A stretch of DNA of 64,000 nucleotides. Source: Herminiimonas sp. GTDB taxonomy: Bacteria; Pseudomonadota; Gammaproteobacteria; Burkholderiales; Burkholderiaceae_D. The translations under genes were made by a program, and so were the position numbers. The notes under the pieces were generated by a model. That model saw nothing but the letters and a program-made list of their open reading frames with translations, did no database searches and had not been told where the DNA came from. Shown in pieces: positions 29,193 to 39,977 of the stretch (position 1 is its first letter; the number at the start of each line of letters is the position of its first letter). The DNA lies in the NCBI GenBank assembly GCA_028292665.1, contig JAQGLW010000083.1, positions 20,207 to 84,206 on the forward strand. The letters are read 5' to 3'.

Positions 29193-30341
29193 TCAGATTT
29201 CATCCACCATGAACAAGCGGCGATGCTCACGCATTGCATAACGATCCGTCATGCCTGCGATGTAATCGGCGACATGACGGGCTTGCACCGGCAATCTGTC
29301 TGCCCGATGGTCGTTCGCCACTTGATAGTCAGGCGGCAGCAAGGCCGGCTCGTGCATGAACGCATCGAACAATTCATTGACGATGCGGCGCGCCTTGCTG
29401 GTCATCCGATTGACCTGATAGTGCTGATAAAGATTTTCATGCAGAAAACGCTTCAGGAGCACTGCTTCCTTGTTCATGTTTTCAGAAAATGTAATCAATG
29501 CCGGCGCATTGCGCACGTCGTCGACTGTCTTTAATCGAGCTTCATTGATCCTGGTTTCGGATGCATTGATCAAATCGACGATCAGCGCATTGATCATGCG
29601 ACGGACTGTTTCATTGATCGCGCGGCGTCCGCTGATACCGGGAAATACCGTCTCAACCTCACGCCGATGCCGTGCATAGAAGCCGATTTCATCCAGCTGC
29701 GACGTCGTCAGCAGACCGGAGCGCAAGCCGTCATCGATATCGTGATTGTTGTAGGCGATTTCATCCGCCAGGTTCGCCAATTGCGCTTCCAGAGTCGGCT
29801 GCTTCCTGTCTATAAAACGCTGGCCGATCTCGCCAAGCTTTTTTGCATTGGCAAGCGAACAGTGTTTAAGAACGCCTTCACGGGTTTCGAACATCAGGTT
29901 CAAGCCGTCAAACGCGCCGTAGCGTTCTTCCAGCGCATCGACTACCCGCAGGCTTTGCAGGTTATGCTCAAAACCACCGTAATCTTTCATGCAAGCGTTG
30001 AGCGCGTCCTGTCCGGCATGACCGAATGGCGTGTGGCCCAGATCGTGCGCCAGGGAAATCGCCTCGACCAGATCTTCATTCAATCTCAGATTGCGTGCGA
30101 TCGAACGCGCAATCTGCGCCACTTCGATGCTATGCGTCAGCCGGGTGCGGAACAGGTCTCCTTCATGATTGACGAACACCTGGGTCTTGTATTCGAGCCG
30201 GCGGAACGCGGTCGAATGGATGATGCGGTCGCGGTCGCGCTGGAATTCGGTGCGCGACGGGGATGCTGTCTCAGGAAAGCGACGGCCTCGCGATTGCGCC
30301 GAATGGGCTGCATAGGAGGCGAGGTGCGCTTCGACGCTCAT
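29193..30341 (-). CDS. dgt: Deoxyguanosinetriphosphate triphosphohydrolase-like protein
   Basis: 382-residue HD-domain dNTPase of the Dgt type-2 group. The metal-binding HD motif is seen in [18 protein letters not shown] and [15 protein letters not shown]; later come [14 protein letters not shown] and the family C-terminus. Start at [13 protein letters not shown] is chosen because this ATG is only four bases after the aroB stop (TAACCGCATG), indicating coupling; the longer frame overlaps aroB by 25 codons. Gene order aroK-aroB-dgt is usual in betaproteobacteria. Possible role is control of dNTP pools. Confidence 0.93.
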   Translation of the reverse strand: MSVEAHLASYAAHSAQSRGRRFPETASPSRTEFQRDRDRIIHSTAFRRLEYKTQVFVNHEGDLFRTRLTHSIEVAQIARSIARNLRLNEDLVEAISLAHDLGHTPFGHAGQDALNACMKDYGGFEHNLQSLRVVDALEERYGAFDGLNLMFETREGVLKHCSLANAKKLGEIGQRFIDRKQPTLEAQLANLADEIAYNNHDIDDGLRSGLLTTSQLDEIGFYARHRREVETVFPGISGRRAINETVRRMINALIVDLINASETRINEARLKTVDDVRNAPALITFSENMNKEAVLLKRFLHENLYQHYQVNRMTSKARRIVNELFDAFMHEPALLPPDYQVANDHRADRLPVQARHVADYIAGMTDRYAMREHRRLFMVDEI

Positions 30342-30345
30342 GCGG

Positions 30346-32040
30346 TTACCCGATGCAAGCCCTGATTGTTTCCAGCAAGGCGTCATCCGGTACCGTTGTG
30401 ATAATCGGCGTGCCAAGCGGCTTCAGCAGGATGAACTTGATCCGGCCGCCTTCGTTTTTTTTATCGACCTGCATCAGTTCCAGCCAGCGTTCGGTTCCGA
30501 GATCCGGCGCAACGGTGGGCAAACCGGCTGCCTGCACCAGTGCAACGATGCGTGCCTTTGCATCTGCATCGATGAATCCCGACCGATACGACAAATCGGC
30601 GGCCATCACCATGCCGCATCCGACCGCCTCGCCATGCAGCCATTCGCCATAGCCAAGTCCTGCTTCAATCGCATGGCCGAAGGTATGGCCGAAATTGAGA
30701 ACGGCGCGCAGCCCTTCTTCGCGTTCATCCTGTCGCACCACCTCGGCCTTGATTTCGCATGAACGTTGAATCGCATAAGCCAGCGCCGCGGCATCCTGGC
30801 CGACCAGTTTCGCAATATTGGCTTCGATCCAGTCGAAAAATTTTGCGTCGATGATCGCGCCATGCTTGATCACTTCCGCCAGTCCGGCTGACAGTTCGCG
30901 TGTCGGCAAGGTATCGAGCGTAGCGGTATCGGCTATTACCGCCTGCGGCTGATAAAACGCCCCGATCATGTTCTTGCCGAGCGGATGATTGATGCCGGTC
31001 TTGCCGCCGACCGAGGAATCGACCTGTGCCAGCAATGTGGTGGGCACCTGAACGAATGGCACGCCGCGCATATAGGTTGCGGCGGCAAAACCGGTCATGT
31101 CGCCAATGACGCCGCCGCCCAGCGCGATCAGGGTGGTTTTCCGATCGCATTTTTCCGCCAGCAGAATATTGAATATCTGCATCAGGTTTTCCCAGTTTTT
31201 CTCTTCCTCGCCGTCGGGCAACACGATCGTGGTTACCTGCTTGCCTGCGGAAATCAACGTCCGGGCAAGCTGGTCGAGATACAGCGGACCTACGATCGTA
31301 TTGGTCACGATCGCGGCCCTTGGTCCGGCCACATGCCGGCTAATGCCTTCGATATCGGAAAGAAGCGACTGCCCGATCGTTATCGGGTAGCTTCTGTCGC
31401 CCAGATCGACTGACAAGGTAACAGGAGTTGGTTGCTGCATCGTCATGTCGGATTCGAATGAAGTGTCTTTATCGCGCTGAGTCGCGGATGCGGTTTTGGC
31501 AAGCGGATTTGCGGCGAGTTCGAGCCGGGACAGAATTGTTTGCATCAGCCATTGTACGTTAGGCCGGCCGGTATCGATGGTGATGTGCGCTACCTCGCGG
31601 TAAAACGGCTCGCGCTGGCGTGAAAGGTCTTCAATGCATTTGCGCGGGTCGGCGGTTTGCAGCAAAGGGCGATTTTTGTCGTGGCTGGTGCGTTGCAGGA
31701 TGCTGTTGACGCTGGCGCGCAGATAAATGACTGTACCGCGGGACTTGAGATAGGCACGGCTGTCGGAATTGAGGATGGCTCCCCCGCCGGTAGCCAAGAC
31801 GATATCCTGCTGTGCCGTGAGATCGCGGATTACTTCCGCCTCGCGCTGACGAAAACTTTCCTCACCCTCAATCTCGAAAATCAAAGGAATCGAGGCGCCG
31901 GTACGCGCCTCGATTTCATGATCGGAATCGATAAATCGCTTATTGAGTTTTTTGGCAAGCGCGCGACCAACCGTGGTCTTGCCCGAACCCATCAAACCAA
32001 CCAAAAAAATATTCCGAGACACGTTTACGAAATTTCCCAC
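30346..32040 (-). CDS. aroKB: Bifunctional shikimate kinase / 3-dehydroquinate synthase (AroK-AroB fusion)
   Basis: One uninterrupted 564-residue frame. Residues about 7-175 are shikimate kinase: P-loop [39 protein letters not shown] and [10 protein letters not shown] linker of about 30 polar residues (near 176-205) follows. Residues about 206-564 are 3-dehydroquinate synthase: [50 protein letters not shown] and [10 protein letters not shown], with zinc- and NAD-binding residues present. An internal ATG at residue 199 (31446) could start AroB alone, but no clear ribosome binding site precedes it. Enzymes 2 and 5 of the shikimate pathway are joined here; they are adjacent genes in relatives. 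Confidence 0.93.
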   Translation of the reverse strand: MGNFVNVSRNIFLVGLMGSGKTTVGRALAKKLNKRFIDSDHEIEARTGASIPLIFEIEGEESFRQREAEVIRDLTAQQDIVLATGGGAILNSDSRAYLKSRGTVIYLRASVNSILQRTSHDKNRPLLQTADPRKCIEDLSRQREPFYREVAHITIDTGRPNVQWLMQTILSRLELAANPLAKTASATQRDKDTSFESDMTMQQPTPVTLSVDLGDRSYPITIGQSLLSDIEGISRHVAGPRAAIVTNTIVGPLYLDQLARTLISAGKQVTTIVLPDGEEEKNWENLMQIFNILLAEKCDRKTTLIALGGGVIGDMTGFAAATYMRGVPFVQVPTTLLAQVDSSVGGKTGINHPLGKNMIGAFYQPQAVIADTATLDTLPTRELSAGLAEVIKHGAIIDAKFFDWIEANIAKLVGQDAAALAYAIQRSCEIKAEVVRQDEREEGLRAVLNFGHTFGHAIEAGLGYGEWLHGEAVGCGMVMAADLSYRSGFIDADAKARIVALVQAAGLPTVAPDLGTERWLELMQVDKKNEGGRIKFILLKPLGTPIITTVPDDALLETIRACIG

Positions 32041-32086
32041 AAGTCCTGAATAAATTATAAGGCCCCAATATGCGGATTCAACCGAT

Positions 32087-34231
32087 TTACCTCACAACGA
32101 CTTTGTCATTGATGATTTTGGGTGTAAGGAAAATCAACAGCTCGGTTTTATCGTTCGTACGGGAAGTTGTTTTAAACAGATTCCCGACTACCGGAATGTC
32201 GCCAAAGAACGGGACTTTAGTCACTGTATCCCGATCTTGTTGTATATAGATACCGCCAATTACGACCGTACCGCCGTTCTCGATAAGGACCTGGGTTTTC
32301 ACATGTTTCGTATCGATTGCAAATCCTTGCAACGTCGCTTGACCGACACTGTCCTTGTTTACATCGACATCCAGAACCACGTTTCCGTCGGGCGTAATTT
32401 GCGGCGTCACTTCCAGCTTCAGATTGGCTTTGCGAAAAGCCAAAGATGTCGCACCACTGCTCGTTGCCGTCTGATACGGCAGTTCCGTACCCTGCTCGAT
32501 AGTGGCTTTGAGCTGGTCCGCAGTAATTACCCTTGGACTGGAAAGAATTTTTCCTTTGCCGTCCGATTCCAGCGCGGACAATTCCAGACTGATAAATCGT
32601 GTCGCCGCAGCATTAAATAGAGTTAATGCAACTGATCCTGCGGAAGCTCCATTAAGGCCTGACGCTGGCAAATTTACTGCATTGCCATTAACGGTCTGCA
32701 ATGCTGCTGAATTCAAACCCGGTACAGTAGCGCCGGCTCCGACAGCTCCTGCCTGTTGTTGACCGCCCAATTCAATAATACCCGGCTGATTGGTGTTGCT
32801 TGTCCTCTGGACGCCAAAACCAAGCTTTGCACCTAAATTTTTGCTGAATGTATCATTTGCTTCGACAATGCGGGCTTCGATCAACACTTGACGGCTCGGT
32901 ATGTCGGTTTTTTGCACCAGCTTACGAATCTCTTCCAGTTTCGACACAATATCGGTAACAAAAAGCTGATTTGTCCTTGGGTCGATTACCGCACTGCCGC
33001 GCTTCGACAGAATGCTGCGGCCGCTGCCGCCTGCATTGTCCAGGAGCTGCTTGAACGCATCCGCCTTCTGATAATTCAGTTGAAATGTTTCAGTCCTTAC
33101 CGGCTCAAGTTCCGCTATCTGCGAACGCTGCTCGAGTTCGAGCTTCTCTTTGGTCAGCAATTCGTCCTTTGGCGCGATCCACAATACCGTGCCGTTCTTG
33201 CGCATATCGAGGCCCTTGGCCTGCATCACGATATCCAGCGCCTGATCCCACGGTACGTCCTTCAAACGCAATGTCAGGTTGCCGTTGACGGTGTCGCTCG
33301 TGATAATGTTCAAACCGGTGAAATCTGCAATGACCTGCAGCACCGCCCTGACTTCCACATTCTGGAAATTCAGCGACAATTTCTCGCCGCGGTAGCCTTG
33401 CGTGCCCTGAGTCAGTTTATTCGGCTCTTCCTTGATCGGCTTGACTTCAATCACCAATTGAGAATCGCTTTGATAAGCACTGTGTTCCCATAAGCCTTTC
33501 GGTTCGATGACCATCCGAACGTTTTCACCTTGCGGCGTGGTAGTGATCGTTTGCACCGGCGTGCCGAAGTCAGTGACATCCAGACGGCGACGCAAAACTT
33601 GAGGCAACGCCGCCTTCATAAAATCAACCACGATGGTCTGGCCTTGCTGACGCACATCGACTCCGATCTGGTTGTCGGGCAAATCCACCACGATACGCCC
33701 TTCGCCTGCCACGCCACGCCGAAAATCAATGTCGCGAATATTCTGCTTGCCTGTTGCAACAGGTGCGGAAGACACGGGAAGACCGGCTGAATTGACTGCA
33801 GTGGCAATGCCGCCGGAACCATCGATCGTCACGATAACGCTATTACCCTCGATCGCAGTTGCGTAATTCAATGGCCGCTTCAGATTGAACACCAGGCGCG
33901 AACGCTCACCGGCTTGCACCACGTTCACATTCCGGACGTCACCCAGAGCTATCTCCTGGACTGCGGCACCGGTTTCATTACTGGTGGCGGAAAAATCAAG
34001 CGCAATGCGTGCCGGACTGTTGATGGAAAATCCGACCGGTGGTTTAGCGACGGGTTTTTTAAGAGATATCTTCACGATGACGTTTGAACCTTGCTGGTTC
34101 GCACTGATCGATTCGATTGCATTTTCCTGTGCGGCCGCCAAGCTGCCGATACTCGCAAGGCAGACAAAAACGCACTGTTGAAATCTTTGGCGAGTGAGCA
34201 CGTTCAGGCTTGTATTTTTAAGCATCATCAT
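32087..34231 (-). CDS. pilQ: PilQ, type IV pilus secretin
   Basis: 714 residues; outer-membrane pore for the pilus fibre. A signal peptide ends near SLAAAQ. AMIN domains (about 35-270) bind peptidoglycan. An STN/N0 domain at about 290-360 has [19 protein letters not shown], the secretin N1 domain is at about 380-460 ([15 protein letters not shown]), and the secretin beta-barrel ends the protein with [18 protein letters not shown] overlaps the pilP stop (ATGA). A Ser/Ala/Gly-rich insertion lies between about 490 and 540. Last gene of pilMNOPQ. Confidence 0.96.
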   Translation of the reverse strand: MMMLKNTSLNVLTRQRFQQCVFVCLASIGSLAAAQENAIESISANQQGSNVIVKISLKKPVAKPPVGFSINSPARIALDFSATSNETGAAVQEIALGDVRNVNVVQAGERSRLVFNLKRPLNYATAIEGNSVIVTIDGSGGIATAVNSAGLPVSSAPVATGKQNIRDIDFRRGVAGEGRIVVDLPDNQIGVDVRQQGQTIVVDFMKAALPQVLRRRLDVTDFGTPVQTITTTPQGENVRMVIEPKGLWEHSAYQSDSQLVIEVKPIKEEPNKLTQGTQGYRGEKLSLNFQNVEVRAVLQVIADFTGLNIITSDTVNGNLTLRLKDVPWDQALDIVMQAKGLDMRKNGTVLWIAPKDELLTKEKLELEQRSQIAELEPVRTETFQLNYQKADAFKQLLDNAGGSGRSILSKRGSAVIDPRTNQLFVTDIVSKLEEIRKLVQKTDIPSRQVLIEARIVEANDTFSKNLGAKLGFGVQRTSNTNQPGIIELGGQQQAGAVGAGATVPGLNSAALQTVNGNAVNLPASGLNGASAGSVALTLFNAAATRFISLELSALESDGKGKILSSPRVITADQLKATIEQGTELPYQTATSSGATSLAFRKANLKLEVTPQITPDGNVVLDVDVNKDSVGQATLQGFAIDTKHVKTQVLIENGGTVVIGGIYIQQDRDTVTKVPFFGDIPVVGNLFKTTSRTNDKTELLIFLTPKIINDKVVVR

Positions 34232-34770
34232 TTCTTGTTCTCCTGCAACTCTAACTTCGCTTTACGTTCGACCCAATCGCCGGACGCATCTTGTACGATT
34301 TCCTTCAGTTCGACTTCGGTATCGGTTACCTTGGTGATCATGCCGAAATTCTGCCCGATATAGTTGCCGGCCTTGACTTGATAGACTGTCTTGTCGGCTT
34401 GCAGCAACGCATAGCTCAAACCAGGTTTTTCCAGCGTGCCGACCATTTTCAGCGTGTCAAGCGGATAACTCTCCAGCGGTTCCCGACGACGATCAAGGTC
34501 CGGTTTGAAAGCACTGCTTGAACTGGATTGCAGCTTGGCGAATGCCACAGCAAGCTTTCCCGGATTATAGGGATCGACGGCATTTTTACCATCATAGATA
34601 AAAGGAATGAATTTTTTGGGCTCCGACAATTTCGGAATAGCCACTTTAGTTTGGCGTTTGGTTTCGTCCATCCACTGCCTGAGTTCCTGAATGCCGCCAT
34701 CACCGCACCCTGCCAAGCCGGACAATAGCGCGATTGTCATCACAATGCGTTCATTACGGGAGATCATCAT
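34228..34770 (-). CDS. pilP: PilP, type IV pilus alignment lipoprotein
   Basis: 180 residues with a lipoprotein signal (LLSGLAGCGDGG). The mature chain has the PilP-specific RREPLESYPLDTLKMVGTLEKPG and VKAGNYIGQNFGMITKV, forming the beta-sandwich that contacts the PilQ N0 domain. It links the inner-membrane PilNO platform to the secretin. Overlaps pilO and pilQ by four bases each (ATGA), so translation is coupled. Confidence 0.95.
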   Translation of the reverse strand: MMISRNERIVMTIALLSGLAGCGDGGIQELRQWMDETKRQTKVAIPKLSEPKKFIPFIYDGKNAVDPYNPGKLAVAFAKLQSSSSSAFKPDLDRRREPLESYPLDTLKMVGTLEKPGLSYALLQADKTVYQVKAGNYIGQNFGMITKVTDTEVELKEIVQDASGDWVERKAKLELQENKK

Positions 34771-35426
34771 TTCTTGGCTCCCTTTTTATCACCTGCAGCT
34801 TTGCGTTGTGCCGATACTTCGTCCTTATCGAGATAACGGAATGTCTTGGCTACCGCATCCAATGTCAATACACCGCCGTCCTTGGCCGCAACAAGGCTCA
34901 TGTTGTTTAACGTTACGATACGCGGCAAATTGGCGATATCGCTCGTGAAGGCCCCAACGTCGTGATAATTGCCTGTCACCTTGATGTCAATGGGCAATTC
35001 TGCGTAATAGTCTTTTACGACTACCTGCCCCGGCCTGAACAATTCAAATTGCAAACCACGACCCAAGCCTGCCTGGTTGATGTCGGACAGAAGCGCATCC
35101 ATTTCCGCCTTGCTCGGCAACTGTTTTTCCAGTGAGGCGACATATTCGCCTACCTGTTCTTTTTGTTTACGCAAACCATCTAGATTGATCGCTTGTTGTA
35201 CCTTGGTCTTGTAAGATTCTTTCAGCTTTACTTCTTCCTGCTCGCCAAGGTTAAGCGTTTCCAACTGGCTATCCCAATAAAGAAACCATCCTAATCCGAT
35301 GGCGGCAACCAGTACGCCCACGCCGCATAATGCCCGCGGGATGAGCGGCCATTGGCCTGGATGCCGGCCGTTCAGACCGCGAAACTGCGCACTGACCAGC
35401 TCTCCCAAATTTTTCAAATCTGCCAT
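34767..35426 (-). CDS. pilO: PilO, type IV pilus inner-membrane alignment protein
   Basis: 219 residues: cytoplasmic N-terminus, one transmembrane helix (ALCGVGVLVAAIGLGWFLYW, about 32-51), a coiled coil (EQEEVKLKESYKTKVQQAI and on to about 105) and a ferredoxin-like periplasmic domain. It pairs with PilN. C-terminus is Lys-rich. Starts 15 bases after the pilN stop and ends in an ATGA overlap with pilP. Confidence 0.95.
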   Translation of the reverse strand: MADLKNLGELVSAQFRGLNGRHPGQWPLIPRALCGVGVLVAAIGLGWFLYWDSQLETLNLGEQEEVKLKESYKTKVQQAINLDGLRKQKEQVGEYVASLEKQLPSKAEMDALLSDINQAGLGRGLQFELFRPGQVVVKDYYAELPIDIKVTGNYHDVGAFTSDIANLPRIVTLNNMSLVAAKDGGVLTLDAVAKTFRYLDKDEVSAQRKAAGDKKGAKK

Positions 35427-35441
35427 GGTGCGTCTCTCGTA

Positions 35442-36080
35442 TCAGGGTTTCTTTGACGCGGCACCGGCCGCCGCACCAGCAGCACCAGCTTTGACCGGGC
35501 CTGAAGCAGCTTGCTCCTTGTCTCGCGGACGCTTGATGCCGACGTTGATGGTGAAATCGAAGACCTTTTTCGCGTCTTTCCCTTGACCCACGCCGGTCGA
35601 GCGTATTTCGATCAAGTCCGGACGTTCGAGCCAAGGCGAGTTATTGCTTAAATTGCGCAGCAATTCGGATACACGCTCGTTGGATTGCGCATAACCATTG
35701 AGGGCTACGCGCTGACCAGTCTGCTTGAATGTACGGAGGTAGACCCCTTCAGGAACCTGCTTGACCAGTTCATCCATCAAATACACGGGCTGATTGCGGT
35801 CGCTCTGCAAATCTTCCACCGCTTGCTGACGCGCTTTGAGCGCTTCAATTTCCTGCTTGAGCGTTGCGATTTCCGCGATTTGGGCATCCAGTCTGGTATT
35901 TTCCGCCTTGATAAAATCATTTCGTTGATTCTGGTTCGAAATCTTGGTCGCAATAAACCCGCCGACCACCAGCACGATTAAACCGCCGAAAACAAGAGAA
36001 ACCAGCAACATTGCATAAAACGCATTTTTACGTTCCTTGCGTTTTGCTTCACGATGCGGAAGTAAGTTGATTTTGATCAT
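35442..36080 (-). CDS. pilN: PilN, type IV pilus inner-membrane alignment protein
   Basis: 212 residues. The conserved cytoplasmic motif INLLPHREAKRK at residues 4-15 is the part that binds PilM. A transmembrane helix (about 22-46) precedes a coiled coil (NTRLDAQIAEIATLKQEIEAL) and the periplasmic domain. An Ala/Gly/Pro-rich tail ends the protein. ATG overlaps the pilM stop by one base (TGATG). Confidence 0.96.
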   Translation of the reverse strand: MIKINLLPHREAKRKERKNAFYAMLLVSLVFGGLIVLVVGGFIATKISNQNQRNDFIKAENTRLDAQIAEIATLKQEIEALKARQQAVEDLQSDRNQPVYLMDELVKQVPEGVYLRTFKQTGQRVALNGYAQSNERVSELLRNLSNNSPWLERPDLIEIRSTGVGQGKDAKKVFDFTINVGIKRPRDKEQAASGPVKAGAAGAAAGAASKKP

Positions 36081-37159
36081 CAGTCAAATCTCCGCATCGC
36101 CAATCCGCACGCGACCAGATATGCCGGCGCTTCATTCCGCAATTGCTTTTCCCGTATGGCAGGCGACAATTGCATGCCTTTGAAGGGACTCACTACCGAG
36201 GTCGAGATCTTGGTGCGGCTTGCTATGATTTCCACCAGGCCGGGAATAACCGCACAGCCTCCCGCCATGAAAATCTGATCGATCCGCGTGTATGGTGTAG
36301 AGGTAAAGAAAAACTGGATCGCGCGCGTCACTTCCAGTGCCGCGCTTTCCAGAAATGGCTCAAGCAGCTCACTTTCGTAACCTTGCGGCAGGTCACCGGT
36401 TTTTTTCTTCGTTTCGGCTTCTTCCTGAGATATTCCGTAAGCACGCACAATATCCTGTGTTAATTGATTGCCGCCGAACGGCTGCTCGCGCTCGTAAAGC
36501 GGTTGTCCATCCAGTAGTACTGAAATGTGCGTAATCTGGGCGCCAATCTGGAACAATGCGACGATTTGACCTTGCCCGGCCTGAGGCAACTGATCGGTAA
36601 TACGTTCAATGGCAGCTCGGGCGGCATAGGATTCGATATCCATTACAGTCGGTTTCAGGCCGGCAGCTTCTGCAACAGCCACGCGGTCTTCGACTTTCTC
36701 CTTGCGGGTTGCCGCGAGCAATACCTCGACATCCTCCGGAGAGTTTTGCGCCTGCCCGATGACATCGAAATCGAGACTCACTTCATCGAGCGCAAATGGA
36801 ATATATTGATTTGCCTCCGTTTCCACCTGAAGCTCCAGCTCATCTTCAGAGAGGCCGCCCGGCAGAATGATTTTTTTGGTGATGACGGACGCAGGAGGCA
36901 GTCCCAATGCAACCAGCTTGGCACGCGTGCCGCTTTTTTTCCAAACCCGGCGCACCGCTTCCGACACTTGTTCGATGTTTTCGATGTTGCCATCCACAAC
37001 CGCACCGCGCGGCAGCGGTTCTGTTGCATAGCGTTCGAGGCGCAATTCGTTTTTGCCGATTTCCGACAGTTCAACCAGCTTGACGCCTGACGTGCTGATG
37101 TCCAGACCAATTAGCGGAACATTCTTTTTGCCTAGTAAAAATCCAAGATCTAAAGCCAA
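36080..37159 (-). CDS. pilM: PilM, actin-like type IV pilus assembly ATPase
   Basis: 359 residues, cytoplasmic actin-fold protein that binds the PilN N-terminus. It has the ATP-fold landmarks GLDISTSGVKLVELS near the start, VLLAATRKEKVEDRVAVAEAAGL, VMDIESYAARAA and FMAGGCAVIPGLVE. First gene of pilMNOPQ. Divergent from mrcA, as in other Gram-negatives, with 354 non-coding bases between. Pilus operon completeness: no pilin or motor genes in this window. Confidence 0.96.
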   Translation of the reverse strand: MALDLGFLLGKKNVPLIGLDISTSGVKLVELSEIGKNELRLERYATEPLPRGAVVDGNIENIEQVSEAVRRVWKKSGTRAKLVALGLPPASVITKKIILPGGLSEDELELQVETEANQYIPFALDEVSLDFDVIGQAQNSPEDVEVLLAATRKEKVEDRVAVAEAAGLKPTVMDIESYAARAAIERITDQLPQAGQGQIVALFQIGAQITHISVLLDGQPLYEREQPFGGNQLTQDIVRAYGISQEEAETKKKTGDLPQGYESELLEPFLESAALEVTRAIQFFFTSTPYTRIDQIFMAGGCAVIPGLVEIIASRTKISTSVVSPFKGMQLSPAIREKQLRNEAPAYLVACGLAMRRFD

Positions 37160-37513
37160 GAGCGTTTCTCCCCGAAAACGTGGTTTTCCATGTGAACGTA
37201 TCTTCCAGGCATTGGTCTAATTTCGAAATAGGAAGCTAGCATTCAAAAAATCCGTTTAAAAACCAGTGTTTAGGCGACATTTATCAAACGTTACATTAAA
37301 TCGTAGCAATAAGGTTCCGAAAGTGTAAAGCACTTTCCGTAAAGTAATTTGCAAATCCGTTGTCAAAACCCCACGCTAGGATATATTAGCCGCCACGTTA
37401 TGTTAGCAATCAGTTATTACTGTTTCTAAAGGACTATCGCTTAGTCCTGTTACGTGCCGTTATAATGAGGCCAAGCAAGATTTTCCACTCGATTTTCATC
37501 TCATCCTTTCCGC
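37160..37513. promoter_or_regulatory. Divergent pilM/mrcA promoter region
   Basis: 354 bases without a gene. For mrcA a good sigma-70 promoter is TTGTCA (37360-37365), 16 bases, TATATT (37382-37387); a second possible -10 is TATAAT at 37461-37466. GAAAGTG-TAAAG-CACTTTC at 37319-37337 is a perfect seven-pair inverted repeat of unknown role, placed between the two outward promoters. For pilM no convincing promoter was found; TTGCTA on the minus strand near 37307 is the best weak candidate. Confidence 0.5.
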
Positions 37514-39877
37514 ATGACCTCTTCCAATACCAACGGTAACACCCCACAGAAACTGCCCAAGCGTCAATTCAGCATGTTCACGCGCGTTGCCGTCGGCGTC
37601 GCCGGAGTTCTTGCCGGACTGGCTTTAATCAGCGTACTGCTGGTCGGCTTCATGCTGGCAATGGCTTATCCGAATCTGCCTGCGCTTGATTCACTGACCG
37701 ATTACCGGCCTAAAATCCCCCTCCGAATTTTCTCCGCAGATAATGTGTTGATTGGCGAATTTGGCGAAGAGCGCCGCAATGTGGTGCACTTCAAGGAAAT
37801 TCCCGATGTGATGAAGAAAGCGGTACTCGCTATTGAGGATGACCGTTTTTATGAGCATGGCGGCGTTGACTACCTGGGCATCGCGCGTGCGGCCATACAT
37901 AATCTGACTGGCGGCACCAAACAGGGTGCTTCTACCATTACGCAGCAAGTCGCGCGCAACTTCTTTCTGTCCAGTGAGCAAACCCTCAGACGCAAGCTGT
38001 ATGAAGTTTTGCTGGCTTGGAAAATCGAGCAAAACCTGTCGAAAGACCAGATTCTTGAAGTTTACATGAACCAGATTTATCTGGGGCAACGCGCCTATGG
38101 ATTCTCGTCTGCGGCACAAATTTATTTCGGCAAGAAATTGTCCGAAATCACGATTGCGGAAGCAGCGATGCTGGCAGGCTTGCCGAAAGCGCCGTCTGCC
38201 AATAATCCGGTGGTGAATCCGAAGCGGGCCAAGGCTCGTCAGCAATACATCCTGCTTCGCATGCAAGAGCTCGGCTACATCACCGACGCGCAATATGCGA
38301 AAGCCAAGGAAGAAGAACTCAAGATCAAGATGGACAGCAACGAATTTGGCATCCATGCCGAGTATGTGGCTGAAATGACGCGGCAATTGGTGTATGAACA
38401 ATTCAAGGAAGAAACATATACGCGCGGTCTGAGTGTCTTCACCACCATCACCAAAACCGATCAGGATGCCGCCTATATTGCATTGCGCCGAGGCGTCATG
38501 GACTATGAAAAACGCCATGGTTATCGCGGGCCGGAAGGTTATATGGAAATTCCGTCCGCCAAAAATGAAGCCGAAGATGCGATTGAAACCGAGCTTGCCG
38601 ATCATCCGGACAGTGACGATCTGGTTGCCGCTGTCGTACTGGAAGCATCACCGAAAAACGTGCTTGCGGTGTTGGCATCCGGAGAAGAAATCACCATCAG
38701 CGGATCCGGCCTGAGTTTCGCCGCCAACCTGTTAAGCGACAAGGCAGCGCCGAACCGCCGCGTCAAGCGCGGCGCCATCATCCGCGTCGTTCAGGAGGGC
38801 AAAGCCTGGAACATCACACAGATGCCGGAAGTCGAATCGGCGTTCGTCTCCGCCAATACCGAAGATGGCTCGATCCGCGCACTGGTCGGCGGGTTTGACT
38901 ACAACCGCAATAAATTCAATCATGTCACCCAGGCTTGGCGTCAGCCGGGCTCGTCGTTCAAGCCCTTCATATATTCTGCGTCGCTTGAAAAGGGCCTGTC
39001 GCCTTCGACCGTCATCAACGACTCGCCCATTTCCTTCGACGCCGGACAGACCGGCGGCCAGGCATGGGAGCCCAAGAACTACGACGGCAAGTATGAGGGC
39101 CCGATGACGATGCGCAAAGGTCTGACCAAATCGAAGAACATGATCTCGATTCGCATCCTTAATAAAATCGGTGCAAAGTACGGCCAGGAATATGCGACAC
39201 GTTTCGGTTTCGATGCGGACAAGAATCCTCCGTATCTGACACTGGCGCTCGGTTCAGGCGCAGTCACTCCGCTGCAGATGGCGGGAGCGTACGCAGTCTT
39301 TGCGAATGGCGGTTATAAAGTCAATCCTTATCTGATTTCAAAGATTACCGATGCAAGCGGCAAGATATTGTCTCAAGTCAATCCCGACCGAGCCGGCAAT
39401 GAAACAAATCGCGTCATCGACGTACGCAATGCCTTTCTAATGGATAGCATGTTGAAAGACGTGGTCAAGTATGGAACTGCAGCCAAAGCGGGCCAGGCCT
39501 TGAAGCGCCCTGACCTTGCCGGTAAAACCGGCACTACCAACGATTCGATCGATGCGTGGTTTGCAGGCTATCAACCGAAAATAGTCGGCATTGCATGGAT
39601 AGGTTTCGATCAGCCAAAAAACCTGGGCAACAGAGAAACCGGCGGCGGCCTCGCATTGCCGATCTGGATCGGCTATATGCAGAAAATATTGAAAAACATG
39701 CCGGTCGAAGAACGTCCGGTGCCGGATGGCTTGATACAGGCCGGCAACGATTACTTCTATGCCGAATACCCGCCAGGCGCGGGAGTGCGCAATCTCGGCC
39801 TGGGCGAGCGTGCGCCCGGCGAAACTCCTTCTGCAACGGAAAAGACGAAGGACGAGGTCAAGAACGAATTGTTCTGA
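37514..39877 (+). CDS. mrcA: Penicillin-binding protein 1A (bifunctional glycosyltransferase/transpeptidase)
   Basis: 787-residue class A PBP anchored by one helix (about 25-52). The glycosyltransferase GT51 domain includes AIEDDRFYEHGGVD with the catalytic Glu, GASTITQQVARN and ILEVYMNQIYLGQRAYG. An OB-like insert lies at about 330-430. The transpeptidase domain has the active serine in GSSFKPFIYSASLEKG, the SKN motif in TKSKNMISIRI, and AGKTGTTNDSIDAWFAGYQ. Polymerises and crosslinks peptidoglycan in the periplasm. Its divergent placement with pilM is conserved in many proteobacteria. Convergent with cyaY. Confidence 0.97.
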   Translation: MTSSNTNGNTPQKLPKRQFSMFTRVAVGVAGVLAGLALISVLLVGFMLAMAYPNLPALDSLTDYRPKIPLRIFSADNVLIGEFGEERRNVVHFKEIPDVMKKAVLAIEDDRFYEHGGVDYLGIARAAIHNLTGGTKQGASTITQQVARNFFLSSEQTLRRKLYEVLLAWKIEQNLSKDQILEVYMNQIYLGQRAYGFSSAAQIYFGKKLSEITIAEAAMLAGLPKAPSANNPVVNPKRAKARQQYILLRMQELGYITDAQYAKAKEEELKIKMDSNEFGIHAEYVAEMTRQLVYEQFKEETYTRGLSVFTTITKTDQDAAYIALRRGVMDYEKRHGYRGPEGYMEIPSAKNEAEDAIETELADHPDSDDLVAAVVLEASPKNVLAVLASGEEITISGSGLSFAANLLSDKAAPNRRVKRGAIIRVVQEGKAWNITQMPEVESAFVSANTEDGSIRALVGGFDYNRNKFNHVTQAWRQPGSSFKPFIYSASLEKGLSPSTVINDSPISFDAGQTGGQAWEPKNYDGKYEGPMTMRKGLTKSKNMISIRILNKIGAKYGQEYATRFGFDADKNPPYLTLALGSGAVTPLQMAGAYAVFANGGYKVNPYLISKITDASGKILSQVNPDRAGNETNRVIDVRNAFLMDSMLKDVVKYGTAAKAGQALKRPDLAGKTGTTNDSIDAWFAGYQPKIVGIAWIGFDQPKNLGNRETGGGLALPIWIGYMQKILKNMPVEERPVPDGLIQAGNDYFYAEYPPGAGVRNLGLGERAPGETPSATEKTKDEVKNELF

Positions 39878-39977
39878 TATGCACGTTCGTTGCGACAAGC
39901 GGCGTCGGAAATAGCTGGCTCGCCAGCCGCTCGGGAAACCCGCTTCATCACATCGGACGTGCCGGCCCCATATTTAT

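Noticed and set aside
32087..37159. A complete type IV pilus locus
   Set aside because: Only the alignment/secretin genes pilMNOPQ are present; pilin, motor and prepilin peptidase genes are not in the window.
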